The notes beneath the pieces are model-generated. The model was not told the DNA's origin. It saw nothing but the letters and a program-made list of their open reading frames with translations, and ran no database searches. The translations under genes were made by a program, and so were the position numbers. Below, piece after piece: positions 12,442 through 24,714 of a DNA stretch of 64,000 nucleotides. Origin of the DNA: Bipolaris cookei (taxonomy: Eukaryota; Ascomycota; Dothideomycetes; Pleosporales; Pleosporaceae); contig NRSV01000034.1 in NCBI GenBank assembly GCA_002286855.1, forward strand, positions 62,001-126,000, in the 5' to 3' direction. Positions within the stretch are counted from its first letter, which is position 1; each line of letters begins with the position of its first letter.

Positions 12442-15239
12442 TCACATAGTCGCCCCAGCCTGCGTACCCCCATCCACGTCCAGAATCGCCGCCTCCTCCA
12501 CACTCTGCGGCTTAACAAGTTTAATGCTAACCCCATCATCTAAACTGTAGACTCTGAGGCCCAAGACGCAGACTGCATTCCAGGGCTTGGGTTCGTTGTC
12601 AGATTTTGGGAACGGGGGAGGGGGAACTGGGATGGGGGCGTCGCCGTAGACTGGGGGGCGCGAGGGTGAGGTCTGTGGTGGTGGTGGTAGCGGGGTGTGT
12701 GGCTCTGGTGCTGGGTCTACTGGTGCTTGGGGAGGCTGTGACGTGGATACTGATGCGGAGGCGTCGGAGGTGGGTGTTAGGCCTGACGATGTGGAATTGC
12801 TGGAAGTGTCGGATGGAGGTGTGGGTTCGTTAGCGTCTTTGGTGGTATTTTCAGGGGCGGTATTGGGAGTGTCGGCGGTGAGAGGTTTCGGTTCCGAGTT
12901 TGTGGTTTTGAGTGGCAGACTTGCCGTCTCATCAGTGCTGTTTTCTTCGGGAGCGGAAGGAGATTTGCCGTCCTTCTTGTGTTCTAATTCGGCAGCGGGA
13001 TCTTTCGGGACATCGCCTTGTTCCGTCTGAGTCTTGCTGTCTTTGACCTCTTCTTTGGATTCGGGGGTTTGCTCCTTTGCTTGCTCCTTTGTTTGCTCCT
13101 TACCCTTCTCCTCCTTCCTCTTCTTCCAAGCCTCATAGTCGGCTTTCTGCTCCTTCTTCCAGGCTTCGAATTCCTCCTTTTCCTTCTCTTCGGCCTCTTT
13201 TTCCTTTATCTTCTTTTCTGCTGCCTCCTTCTTTTCCTGCTCTTTCTTCTTCCTATCCTCTTCAGGAAGCTCGAATACGCCCTTTGCGTTTGCAATGTCG
13301 TAGTTCAATCCAATTTGTCGGAGCTTCTGCGGGTTATGCTCGGCCAGCTTCTTCACGACATCCAGAACTTCAGGCTCATCTGGGTCTCGTGTCGCGACGA
13401 TTTTGGGCACAACTTCGTATACACCAGGTTCAAGGTCGACCTCGGCAGAAATGCTGCGGTTTCCAAACCAAGGACCGCGTGCGCGGACCAGATGGTCACC
13501 AACTGCAGCATTCTTCTCTTGCAAGATGAAATGCAGGTCAAAGCTATATTTGCCCTCCAACCCCTTGAAATAGCGCCCGTCCAGCTACTATCATTAGTAC
13601 CTGAAGAGCAGGATAAGAGGTGGCACTAACCTGGCAGAGTACGAAAACGGTCGGGCCAGCTTTCTTAATTTCAACCGAGAACTTCATGTTTAGATAGCCA
13701 GTTACCCATGCCACCGAAACACTTGTCCACCGCTGCACGACGGTCCATTGTTCGTTGAACAGGCGAGTGCGATCAAGCAGATCAAATCGCTTGAGCAAAT
13801 CGTCATAGGACATCCAAAAGAGTCCGTCATCTCCAAACTTGTGGTCTAGTTTCTTGAGCCAGTACGGTGTCCACTCTCTCGAGCCGTCGCTCCACGGTCC
13901 CGTCCATTCGCCTATCCTTGCATTCTGTCTTCTGCCCCACGGGTTGCGTATCAGTACCAATCGGTACTTTTTGCCATTTTCGTCTTCCTCGTCTACAGCC
14001 TTCAAGACAGAATAGGCATGGCTGAGGGCAAGACCCCTCAGCGCATCCGACTCTTCACCATATGAACTTGAACTTGGTGACGAAGCTGAAAACAAAAAAT
14101 CCTTGCCAACTTTCAGTAGTTCTTCCCAAAGCTTCTCTCTTCTCAATACACGATTCGTCAGGATCTTGGTTGTGACGCCGCCAGTCAAGTCTTCGACGGC
14201 TTCACCGCTCCATCCACCAGCAATGGCATCGTAATCACCGTGTACTGTTCTTCTGTCAGCTATGCAACGGACATGTACAGAAATACGCAGAGTCCAATCG
14301 TGCAGAGAAGTTCTTACTTTTGGCGTACGCTTTCTCCAAAAGGGGAAGCCAAGTCTCGTTGTCGTCAGCGCAAGAGGCAAAATAGAGCGCCTCAGATCCA
14401 GTCTGGTAGTTTTTTTTGTACTTTATCTCTCTCGCATTGGTCGGGTCGTATCGATCACCCCATTCCGCATCGAAGTCACTGTTGTTGAGGTAGAGGTTGT
14501 CGTCAACGACGGTCCAGACCCACTCGCCGTCTCTGTAAAAAACGAAGCCATAGACTCCACACTCCTCGTCTCTAGCAACACAGACTTTCTTCATCAGCGA
14601 AGGGTTGGCGCAGATTGTCGAGGCAGCAGCAATGAACCAACAGTCCCCGCTTGAGCCCTGTTTGAGATCGGAGCTGGAGAAACCATCAATGACAAATTCT
14701 GGCTTGTCGAAAATCCAATCAATACGATGCACCGATTTTGGGCTGTCTGAGCTTCGGTTCGATCTTTGGGTCAATATCTTGGCAGTGGTGTTGAAATCGA
14801 ATGCCGCACCATCCCCCATGAAGACGCCGCTCTGAACAAGGGTGGAGATGGCTCTGCCTAGCTGCGATGCGCTGACTGCAGGTGGCTTTTCAGTCTTTTC
14901 ATTGTACCAGTACATGAGTCCTTCGAGGCAATTCTCATCAGATAGATTACTGATATCGAAGTCCGGGTCCGTGAACTTCTCATTTATCCGGATACATTCT
15001 TTCACGATGCGTTTGACGCGAGCACAACACTCTGCTGCAGCGGCCTTGTACGATTCGGCCGCATTTTTGCCTGTGACTTTCCCGATTGGATGCTGCCGGG
15101 GGAGGAGATTGGCATACAGACTTTGCGGGAATATCTTGGTGACTTTGGCTGGTTTCTTCGTGATGAGGCTATCCCAGAACTCGTTGATGGCTGCCTGAGG
15201 TACACCGATTTGCGTGTCATCGCCGCTATCCGAGCCCAT
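12442..15239 (-). CDS. Calpain-like cysteine protease
   Basis: An intracellular papain-fold protease of the calpain (C2) family. Three exons on the minus strand, 15239-14318, 14244-13631 and 13584-12442, give 892 residues. The catalytic triad is visible: Cys200 in QGSSGDCWF, His in GLALSHAYSV and Asn in IRNPWGR. The joins rebuild the family strings EKAYAKIHGDY and LCQLDGRYFKG. Beta-sandwich material follows the protease core. The last 250 residues are low complexity: an E/K-rich probable coiled coil (about 590-670), then a Ser/Thr/Pro-rich tail with polyproline runs. No N-terminal MIT domain is apparent, so it is less likely to be PalB/Rim13. The substrate is unknown. Confidence 0.9.
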
Positions 15240-17329
15240 GCTTGCCCTTTGCTTTGTATAATGACTTATTCAATTGCAAATAGAAACGAAACAATTAGAG
15301 AATGGAACAAAAATGATGCAAGGCTGGTTTGGGGACAGCAGATATATGTGGAATGAAGATGGGGGCCAAAAGTGCCATACTTGGCGCGTGGCTGCTTACG
15401 GCTTTGTGCGACTGGATCACATTGTGTGAGTGGCCCCAATGCAGGCGAACTGTGCATGGTGCTGGGTCTGGCGATTAGAGATTTGGTGGAAGCCTGTTGA
15501 AAGAGTACCTGTTGTGGAGTTATGCTTGCATACGATGCTTGGGGTTTTAGCGCAAGGCAACAGCATAGTAGAGGATGATGGACGACCAGAAAACATGGGC
15601 AAGTAAAAGAAAGAAAATTCTCAAGAGCCGCCGTTTGAATATGCGCGACGCAATAATAGTAACTATAGTCGTGTGAGATGTGGAATACGGAAAGGTTTTT
15701 CGTGTCGGTTGATATCGCCATACGTATGCACATATGTAAGTTGTATGTAGCGGACCGAGACTTTGCGCTGGAAAGCGGGTGGGTGAAGGACCGTAGGCGG
15801 GAGGGGTAGTAGCCATTAGTTTGTTGTGTATGCCATCCTTGGACAGCCATAGCTCTGACCAATAACGTTATCTGCCGGTTATCCGCCTCAGGCTCGCGCT
15901 TTTGGCGGAGGCCTCTTCATTGTTGAAGCTGGGAACGGTTACCTGTTGCGTGCACGTCACACGCACACCCAAGGTTAACCTGATTCTCGTAGTCTCTCGA
16001 TGCAAGTAGTATGGAAACAAAGATGCTTATATGCTCTAATTATATCGGATGAATTGTTCTTTGGGAAATCGCAAGACCAGCATAACATAGTAGCCGTGAT
16101 TTGACCAAAACCGCTCTCAAAGGCACGCCAGCAGCGATTAAATAGGCGTTCGTCACAGCCCGTTGCGGTGCAAGTGCAGTAGTTTAGCTGAGACACGCGA
16201 GAGCGGCTCGCGATTTCTACCTCATTTGGACTTGCAGATTTGTCTTGGGAGCCAGTCATGCACCGAACCCTTTGGAGAAGGAATATCGAAGCTCAAATGC
16301 CTCGCATCGAGCATCGAGGATGCGCGTCTCAGCTCGTGCAAGCCATGTACCTGCGTGCACACCCTAGTTCTGAAACCTGACCAAGCTAGTTCTTGCACGA
16401 GGTAAGTCACCATCCTTAGCGATGCAGCGGCTACAGGAATCAACCGGGAGGCGAGTCGTTGAGATGAAATCAGTGTGTTGGATTGCTGTCTATTACAGCT
16501 GCCAAGATGCGCGCCCTCGTGGGTATGTGAAACAGAATCTCCACCCAAGGGCGTCTAAATGTACAGATAGCTCAAGTCGACAATTGTGTATAGTAATCAG
16601 AAACAAAAGACCGTGTAGTGGTACCAGATGATGAAAAGAAAGGAAATTTAAAAGCATTAAGGCGTAATGGTTTGCACCAGTCGTTGTAGGGTCAAAACAC
16701 AATAGACAAAACGGGACCACATGGTCTCGGTGGCCGTAATGTGATTGAAGAAAGAGTTCATGTAGGATTGGTAGAACAGGGGAAGGCGGCATTTGCCAGA
16801 CAGGAGCCTGGCCGGATCTGAAACGGCCAGAAGCGGGTACCCCCCCTTCCTTTTTGTAAAGCAAGCGCGGAAGCCTGTTCCGAGCGGAAAAAAAACGTGC
16901 CATTGTCGTAAGGTGATTGCTTTTTTTGGCATCAAACGATTCGATGGAGGGGGCCGCCCAAAACGCCATGCTAAGAGATGGAGAAGAAGAAGGCCACGTG
17001 ATGGATACGAAGAGAAGCAATGCGTGATAGGGAATCCAGGTGGTATGATGGTCTGGGAATGGTAGTAGGCATGTTGCCAAGCGGAGAGCGAAGGGTATTG
17101 GGCCGTGTCGCGTGTGTCTAGGGACATATTTGGTTACCGGGATCTCGGGTGGGCTGGATCGTAGTTGGCGATCCATGCATTCCATCTACACGGCAGCGAG
17201 TCAGCGTCAGCCAGAGTGGATTTTTTGACCGACACTTGGCACAGCTCGCATGTGTGGTGATGCAAGATGCCATTTGTGGTGCATGGAGGGGCGACTGGGG
17301 TGTGTGGGAAGTATGAGGCACTTACTCAC
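15240..17329. other. Gene-free stretch
   Basis: About 2.1 kb with only non-conserved reading frames on both strands. The part next to 15240 should hold the calpain-like gene promoter. I see no RNA gene or transposon here. Confidence 0.45.
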
Positions 17330-17491
17330 TCATGCTTTAGAGGCACAGGGCTGGCACGTCTTGAGCTTGCACTGATCGCATTCGTAGATGGAGGTAAAGG
17401 GCCCGTTGTGGCACAAGTTGCAGGTCCAGACGACGAGCGTGGTGTCGGACTTGATCAATTTGAAGCTGTGGGAGCAGCTTGGACGGGCCAT
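17330..17491 (-). CDS. Small Cys-rich putative zinc-binding protein
   Basis: A 53-residue protein starting MARPSCSHSF. It has seven cysteines, six of them in three CxxC pairs (residues 24/27, 38/41 and 46/49), plus a histidine at 28, a spacing that fits one or two zinc sites. I recall similar tiny proteins in other filamentous ascomycetes, with the same SHSFKL start and ECxxCKLKTC-type core, but cannot name a function. An upstream in-frame ATG at 17521 would add ten residues. Immediately after the stop codon lies a good 5' splice site (GTGAGT), so the transcript may have a 3' UTR intron. Confidence 0.55.
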   Translation of the reverse strand: MARPSCSHSFKLIKSDTTLVVWTCNLCHNGPFTSIYECDQCKLKTCQPCASKA

Positions 17492-20400
17492 TGCAAAGAT
17501 GGGGAGAAGACGGGTAGACAAACGATGGCAATTAAGCGGGAACGACTGTGGATATATGTGAGAGAGAGTAGAGAGAATAGGTGTGTGAGTGAGAGAGGTG
17601 GTGGGTGAGATGGGGCGGGGGATAGCAAGAGTAGATATAGCAATTGAGGTTGAGTACTGACGTGAATAGTGGCGGCAGCACCGCAGGGGCCAAGGAGGAA
17701 ACGAAGTTAAGGTAGGGGAGGGTAGAGAGCGAGGGTGTTTAGGGCCGGCTTGATCGTGGCTGACAAAACAAACGTCAATGTGGAGGAGGATGTGGAGGAG
17801 GTGGAGGAGGAGGCAGGAGCGACCGGAGGCAGAATAGGCAGGAGAGGCAGGAGAGGCAGGAGCAGTGTTTGGATGGTTGCTGGAGAAGGAACGACTCCAG
17901 GGCTTGCTTGTTGCCAGACTGCAGACGCTAACGACGCGGATCTTGGGCCGTCTTATACTTGTTCCCTTCTGTCAAAGGCTTGGGGGTAGAAGCGGAGAAT
18001 AAACTTTGGCTACACTCCAAGCCATTCGACGGCCATCCAGGCCGAGTCGAAGTGGGTGTGTACAACGAGCAGCAGCGCGCAGCCGTGCAGCCGTCTGGCC
18101 ATCGTGCCTTGCTGGAGTGTCGAGATCCAAAGGCGGATGACTGCTGGACCGATGAAGTAAAAGATGGCCTTGATGGTGCCACGAGGGAGTGGGCCAGCCG
18201 CCTATTACGACGTCGAGCTGTATCCGCCGGTCTACTTACCTCGCTCTCGCGCTCTCTCTCTCTCTGCCTCGCTCGCCTCGCTCGTGCTCTGATCTTCCAG
18301 GGTGGCTCTGTCCACCATGACAGGCTGCCTGTCCCGCAGCCGCAGCCGCGACGAGCATGCCGTGTAGAGGCCGCAGCAGGCCCGAGAGTGCATGGCAGGG
18401 CAGGGCATGGCAGGGCAGGGCAGAGCAGGGCAGGGCAGGGCAGGGCGCAATGGCATAGTTCGGCGAGGGATCGAGGGCAGCGCTGCTGCAGCCAGTGTGT
18501 CACGGTCAACCGTGCTCGGCGGCCGCGTTGTGATGATGGCATATGCGCCCTCGTCCACAAGCAGACGTTTGGGCAGCCTCAGTATGTATGCAGCCACGGC
18601 GTGCGCGACCGAATGCCACAAGCAGTCGATGCTAGGCTGGGCGCGGCATTGGCTCCTGGTACGTTTCCTTTTTTGCTGGCTGCTGGCGTGCGCCCACTGG
18701 CGATCCCGGCTGGCCACATGCGCTTCTTTGGAGCCGCATGGGCTGCCGGGCGGCCCAGACACGATTGCCGAAACCGTCGCTATGCATGGGCGTCCCTCTC
18801 CCCCGGCCCGTTTGCTCTCCACCAGGCCCGTAAACACCTGGTGCATCCGGCTGCCCACAACAAACTCTACCACCACGCCCGGACGCCAGACGCCCGCCAA
18901 AAGCAACCCAGCCATTCCGCCAGCCAGCCAGCTCCGGACTGCCTCCGAGTCATCGGCCGCCTGCAGCTTGTCGTGTCCCCAGTCCGCCAACACGTCCAGG
19001 TGGGTGCAGTGCTGGGATTCGGCCCACGGGCATCCATCTTGATCTTGCCCTCACTTTCGTGCCCTGCACCGTCTGTATCGGGCTGGCCTTGACGCCCGGT
19101 GCCACGATGCGAGATCTTGCAACCCGATGGCCATTTGTCTTTTGGGCTAGCTCCATTGCTCGTCCCCATGCTCGACGGTTGCAAAGCAGCCGCGTGCAAA
19201 CATCGCCGCGTACTACGTCCCATCCGCTCTCAACCTGCCTGCCGACCCCGGACCAGGCTCTTGGAAAACTGCCTTCGCTGGCAAGCCGAACTTTTGCCGG
19301 CCCCTCGTAGCCCCGAGCGTTGCTGTCGTGCACGCCGTTTTCTGTCACTTCACCATAGCTCCACGCACAGCCAGATCGTGCCGCCAGACCTGGTGTTCGG
19401 GACCAGATGGCCTCTACTAGTGTCCGCTCCTTTTGCAGCCCCGGCAGCCAATCGGGCTGTTTTTGCACAGCCTCGTCAACACCATCACACCGTTCAGCCA
19501 GCAAGACAGAGGCCGACCAGGTCCATCATCAACCCGCCTACCTTGTAGGGCGCCATTGCTTCTCTTTTGAGCATACTCCATGGTTGTACCAAGGAGTCTA
19601 TCCTTCCCCCCTACCCCCTCCCCCCACCATCACTGCACACCACCCAAGTAGCTCGACAATTCTTTTGGCATGGAGCTGATCGTGTTGCCCGTTTGGCTGT
19701 CAAGCTACCTGACTGCTATGTCACCACCACCTCACCGCCGAGTCGTCGTTGACGCCTACAGGGCCTCGAGCAATGTACAGAGCACATTGACGGACCTACG
19801 CCAATATGTATTTGTGCCTCCTTCCAAGACAACTCTCAATGTTTGTCCAGGCCACTGGCTGCTTTGGGCCACCTGATCTCAAACAGGTCAGCTAGTATGA
19901 CAGAATAAAGTCAAATCCCGTGTCCGCGGTGTGCTGATACTGCAACAGGCCATGAAGCTCGACGGCTATGGCTCCCTTAGAACAGAGCCACCAATAGGGT
20001 GGCTTTCGCTGTGGACCGCCATGTATGTAGCTTGGGCAACCTTCACCATCGAGTCCATCAAGGTAGTACAGAAGCAAGCGGTGAGCTTGTGTAACCGAAC
20101 AAGTCTTCGCGTGGCTGCGATTGCCGAGTCGAGCAATGGATATGAAAAGGCAGGCCAGATGGGCTGCATGGCATTGTGAAAGGCGGGGACTCGAGATGCT
20201 CTGCAGACACAGAGGCGCATCGTGGTCTACTCAAGGACCCTGACTGGCCAGACGAAGCGACTCTGTGGTCGCGTGCCAGCGCAGCAGCAGCTTGTAAGAC
20301 GTTTGGGTAGTGCAGTCATATGCATAAAGAACGAGCAGCAGCCCCGCCAGCTCACCGTGTGCATCTTATCGATTCCTTGCAGGTCAAGATTGCCCTTGGA

Positions 20401-20655
20401 GCTGTGCTTCCCAACCAAATCCCTACTACGTCGCTCCTTGGTGTGTGCACGTCGCTTTTGGTAATTGCGAGTCAGGTGCGAGCTGCCACTGGCTGCCTAC
20501 TAGTCGTTGCCGTATCGAGCGGATAGTGGGGCAGGCCCAACCCCCGACCTGCCGACAGCCTAGCTACTAGAATGTCGAGCAATTTTGCCAGGCCTCATCG
20601 GCCTTCACCACAATTTGCCCACTACGAGAACGTCACTCTCCTAGGACCGCCTACC
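17492..20655. other. Long gene-free stretch upstream of PRPP synthetase
   Basis: About 3.2 kb of GC-rich sequence without a supported gene. It includes a CT-rich run near 18240-18290 and the GGGCA-type tandem array at 18390-18446. Long reading frames on both strands overlap each other and have Arg/Ala/Pro-rich, non-conserved translations, as expected of GC-rich noncoding DNA. The last kilobase may hold a long 5' UTR of the Prs gene. Confidence 0.45.
18390..18446 (+). repeat. (CAGGG)n short tandem repeat, G-quadruplex-like
   Basis: About eleven imperfect copies of GGGCA with two ATGGC variants. Four consecutive GGGCA units give evenly spaced GGG runs with 2-nt loops, the pattern of a compact G-quadruplex. 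Confidence 0.75.
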
Positions 20656-22469
20656 ATGAGGGGCGCTATCGTCTTTGGGGGCACCTCGCACCCCAAGCTT
20701 GTCGAGGGCATTTGCGACCGCCTGGGCATGAAGCCTGGCTCCGCAACCCTGGGCAAATTCAAGAATGGAGAGACTTCTGTCACTATTCGTACGCTCACCT
20801 CCCTCTCGCCCTATACACACGCGCTAAGTCCTGCAGATACTTCGATCCGAAACAAAGATGTCTTCATCGTCCAGAGTGGGAGCGAGAAGTGCGTAGCCTA
20901 GCCCTGTCGTGCGCCAAATGGCTAATGGGTCAGAATCAACGACTCGGTGATGGAGCTGCTGATTATGATCTCGGCCTGCAAAGGCGGCTCGGCCAAGTCG
21001 GTCACAGGTACCAGGTGCCTCGGTGAGCTCAATGCCAGCTACTAACAGCCGCAGCCGTCATGCCCTACTTTCCCTACTCGCGTCAGTCCAAGAAGAAGCA
21101 ACACCGCGGTGCCATCACTGCACGCATGGTCGCAAACCTTTTGCACATTGCCGGCGTCAGCCATGTTATGACAATCGACCTGCACGCTTCGCAGATGCAG
21201 GGCTTCTTCAAGTGCCCCGTTGACAACCTCGTCGCCGAACCCCTCATCGCGCGCTGGATTCGCGTCAATGTGCCCAATTGGAGGGAGGCTGTGGTTGTTA
21301 GCAAGAACCCGGGTGGCACAAAGCGTGTCACATCGCTAGCTGACGCGTTGAAACTCAGTTTCGGCATTGTGACGACCGACAGGCGCAGGGCGGGTACAGC
21401 AGTGCACTGGAACGAAAGCGCCATGTTTGAGCAACTTCGACTGGATGGTGCGTACGAGACGCCAGGTTTGGTGCGAACTGCGCTGGATACGGATGCCGAC
21501 GTCACACCAATCAGCAACATCACAATCGATCCAAAAGCGGAACCGGGCAAATCGAGCCTCAGACGCACCCCCACAAACCCACTTGTACGGCGAATTCATG
21601 GTGGCTCAGAGTCGACAGGGAGCCATCCACTGTCCAAGTCGATGCGTGCGGGCTCTATTATCGAACCCGAAGTCCCACTGGAACCCATTCGAACTGATGC
21701 AGAGAACCAAGAGCAGGAAGCGCCCGAGGAGCAGGATGCAGATGAGAGTGGCGCCGAGGAGGAGTACACTGATGAGGTTGGTCCATACCAAAAACTTGTG
21801 CCATCTTTCTAACTATCACAGCGCGCACGAAACGTCATTCATGGACGTCTAGTCCAAGGCCACATTGTTGATGACACTCATCCTTCGCCATCCATGTCCG
21901 CAACCTCGCATAGCACCTGGCGCAATCGCCCCCCGTCGGAAGGCGATAACGACGACATACCCAATCACATGATGGCCTCGTTCGTTTCGAATGCCTCATC
22001 TAGTCGTAATAGAGAGACTGAGCATTCGCACGCTCTAGGTGGGACCTATGACGCTGCTGCCTCGTCTGAAGACGAAGAAGAAGACCTCAAGAATCCCGAA
22101 CTTGAGACCATGGTGACTCTTGTTGGCAATGTTAAAGATCGTCCCGTCTTCATTGTCGACGACATGATGGACAAGTCTGCATCGTGGATTGCGGCCGCTG
22201 AGACTGTTGTCAAGCGCGGTGGCGCGACCAAGGTGTATTGCTTTGCCACGCATGGCATCTTTGGCGGTGGCTGTCTTGAGGAGATGAGCAACTGTGATGT
22301 CATTGACAAGATTGTCATCACTAATGCGTTCCCGATTCCCGAACACAAGCTCGCTCAGGCCAGTCAAGACAAGCTAGACATTATCAAAGTTGATAACCTC
22401 CTAGCAGAAGCAATCAGGCGAAACCACCACGGAGAGAGTATGAGCCAGCTCTTTATGCACTACGACTAG
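20656..22469 (+). CDS. Ribose-phosphate pyrophosphokinase with large internal insertion (Prs1/Prs5 type)
   Basis: Makes 5-phosphoribosyl-1-pyrophosphate (PRPP) from ribose-5-phosphate and ATP for purine, pyrimidine, His and Trp synthesis. Five exons, 20656-20788, 20837-20888, 20934-21007, 21055-21776 and 21822-22469, give 542 residues. Seen are the N-terminal FGGTSHPKL, the flexible-loop strand PYFPYSRQ, TIDLHASQMQGFF, and the C-terminal PRPP-loop strand VFIVDDMMD. A non-homologous insertion of about 220 residues (roughly 199-421), acidic and Ser-rich, splits the ribose-phosphate side domain. Yeast Prs1 and Prs5 have comparable insertions, linked to cell-integrity signalling. The start follows the family form MRGAIVFGG; an in-frame ATG at 20572 would add 28 residues. 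Confidence 0.92.
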
Positions 22470-23204
22470 GCAAACTACCATAATGATGAGAGGCCGTGGG
22501 AGAGTTTGAGCTTTGGTTTGTTGTTAGCAAGGCGTACGGGTGCCACTTTATTACTACTTCATAGAAAGTACGAATATGGCGTTGTGAAAAAAAAAGGAGA
22601 CAACGGTAGGTGGTGGTATCACTAACGAGCCTATCTGTGTGGGCGTAAACCACGGATGCAACATGATATTTATACGAGGTCATGAAGTCGCAGCAGTAAG
22701 TTGCAGATGTCGAGGGCTCGTTACTGACGATACCTGCACCATGTTAGCATCCTACGTCAATCCTTCCTGTCTTGTTAACCCTGATCTTCTTTCTCGTTCT
22801 TGACTCCCAAAGCAGTCATTGACTGAAATTGTGATGCATTACACACCAACGATGCAGGCCCTGAGCCTGCAGGAGTCCCGTGATTTGATACGGTGCACTC
22901 TTAACGGAACGTTGGAAGAGGGATATCGACATCTGTCTTTGTTTGTGCCTGGCTCCCTTATGAGAGCTGGGCCTGAGACGGTCTCGTTACATATTTGTTT
23001 CAATCAGTGCGTGTGTATGCCTATCGTGCACGTCTTGTGTAGTATAGCGATGCTGTGGTAAGGAAAAGTGTCAGCTTGAATGATTTGATTTCAGAATTTC
23101 TTTGTATTCTTGAGTGCATTTCTATTTCTTTACATGTGTAAGATCACCTATCTTCCAGCTCAACAACCATGTCATGAATCATTACAAGTCCAAGACATCT
23201 CAGT
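22470..23204. other. Convergent 3' region, Prs / peroxidase
   Basis: This 735-bp stretch separates two converging genes. Short reading frames are present but none is supported. Confidence 0.5.
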
Positions 23205-24714
23205 CTATCCATACACGTTCTGCCTGTTGTAACCAGGGAACTGTTTAAGCACATTCTCATCGAAATTTTTCAATTGCGGACAGCTCAAAGTAGCAACCGC
23301 CTTGTTTACAATGTCGGTAAGTGTAGTGAGCAGGCCGAGAAGAATATCAGGCTTTGCCAGCGCAGAAATTTGGTAGACAAAGCAAGCCAGGTTATTTCCC
23401 TTGAGGAGATTGGCAGAACTGAAAATACCGCTGGTCAGGTCTGCTACGTCGACACCAACGAAAGAGTCGGGTTGACCGGTGTTTCTGGAAACGAGTCAGT
23501 CTAAACGAAGGTGCTTGATCTTAGAAGAGAAGGAGCAAGGGACCAACGTACCCGCCAACCTCAAGAAATTTGGGGTACAAAGTAGCAGCGTTCAAGGTAT
23601 CAGCAAGAAAATAGGGCGTGTCATATGGATATGCTATCGCACGACGGTACTAGCAAAGGAAACACTCCCATTAGCATATACACTCTCTAGCCACACGAAG
23701 GAACAAACTCACCCAATTGTTCGGGATACGCTCCCCGCCTTGCACAGCAGTATACTTGCCGCTTGTCCCCTGAATCCCAAACCACGACTGCAGCACGTCA
23801 TACGGCAAAACCCCCTCCGGATTCTCCGCCGAGTGATTCGCCATGAAGCGAAAAATAAACGTGTACGCCGCAGGCTGCACCAGGACGCCTGCAAAGGGGC
23901 CACTGAAATAATACGGATTGGATTTCCTCTGTGCATCCACTCTCGCACTGCGAAACGCAGTCAGGCTCTCGAGCGTGACGAAGCCGCCGGGCGACGCATC
24001 AACCAGCTGCTGGAACTGCGCAGGCACTGTCTTGAAGTTGTTGCCGGTCTGGTACAGATCCGCGCGCGTGGGCGACCCGTCCGTCTCGTACTTGTTGTGG
24101 GAGCCGCTGAGGCCGTTGCCCAGAATGCCTGTGAGCCCGGCTTGTCCGAGCGAGGGCTTGCCACCTATGGACCAGCTGAGGATATCGCCGCTGAGGGAGC
24201 CTCCTACGGCGGAGAGTAGGAGGGCGAGCGTGGGACCCATGCCTACGACTTTTGTCGTTGCTTCGACGTATTGCGTCACGGTGGCGTAGCCATTGTGCGG
24301 TAGGAAGTTCTGCGCGAATGAAAGAGTTTAAGCATGCGATCTAGCCTTTTTACAAATGTATGTATGTTTATTTGTTTTTAACTGGGAAAGACGTACATGG
24401 TTTGCCAGAGCGTTCAGCCCAGGACATGGTCCTCGAAGGTCACCAGGGCCCGGAGGAACGTATTCATGGCCACTCCCCGCGCTAACATCGATGTACTGTG
24501 CCTTTGCATCGAAGATGGGCACAGGCTCGAATAGAGATGTAGCGGCGCTCACACTGCCCTGTCTTGCTTGCATCGCCCTTGCTACCTCTTCCTCCGCGCG
24601 CTTTAGCACTTCCGGATCGTGTCCTGCAGCATCTAGTATAGTAGTCGGCCATGCGCCCGTCAGCGACGCTGCTGCCGCAGCAAGGAGCGCGATTCTCACA
24701 CGCAGAAAGTACAT
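23205..24714 (-). CDS. Secreted heme-thiolate peroxidase (chloroperoxidase/peroxygenase family)
   Basis: Likely an extracellular haloperoxidase or unspecific peroxygenase that oxidises aromatic or aliphatic substrates with hydrogen peroxide. Four exons on the minus strand, 24714-24397, 24309-23713, 23649-23552 and 23484-23205, give 430 residues; all junctions keep frame. A hydrophobic N terminus ending in SLTGAWP is a clear signal-peptide candidate. The heme cysteine is Cys97 in GPCPGLNALANH, the family's PCP motif. A GYATVTQYVEA helix and SHNKYETDGSPTRAD, at the position of the usual acid-base/metal motif, follow. Several NxS/T sites fit secretion. Whether it halogenates or oxygenates cannot be told. 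Confidence 0.92.

Noticed and set aside
13018..13629. 203-codon plus-strand frame rich in Leu/Phe that looks like a membrane protein
   Set aside because: It is the antisense of the E/K-rich coiled coil in the calpain-like gene; antisense of Glu/Lys codons gives Leu/Phe.
16493..17185. 230-codon minus-strand frame
   Set aside because: No family resemblance, no splice support and overlapping frames; treated as noncoding.
17959..19092. 377-codon plus-strand reading frame
   Set aside because: Arg/Ala/Pro-rich translation with no domain, overlapped by long frames on the opposite strand and including the GGGCA array; typical of GC-rich noncoding DNA.
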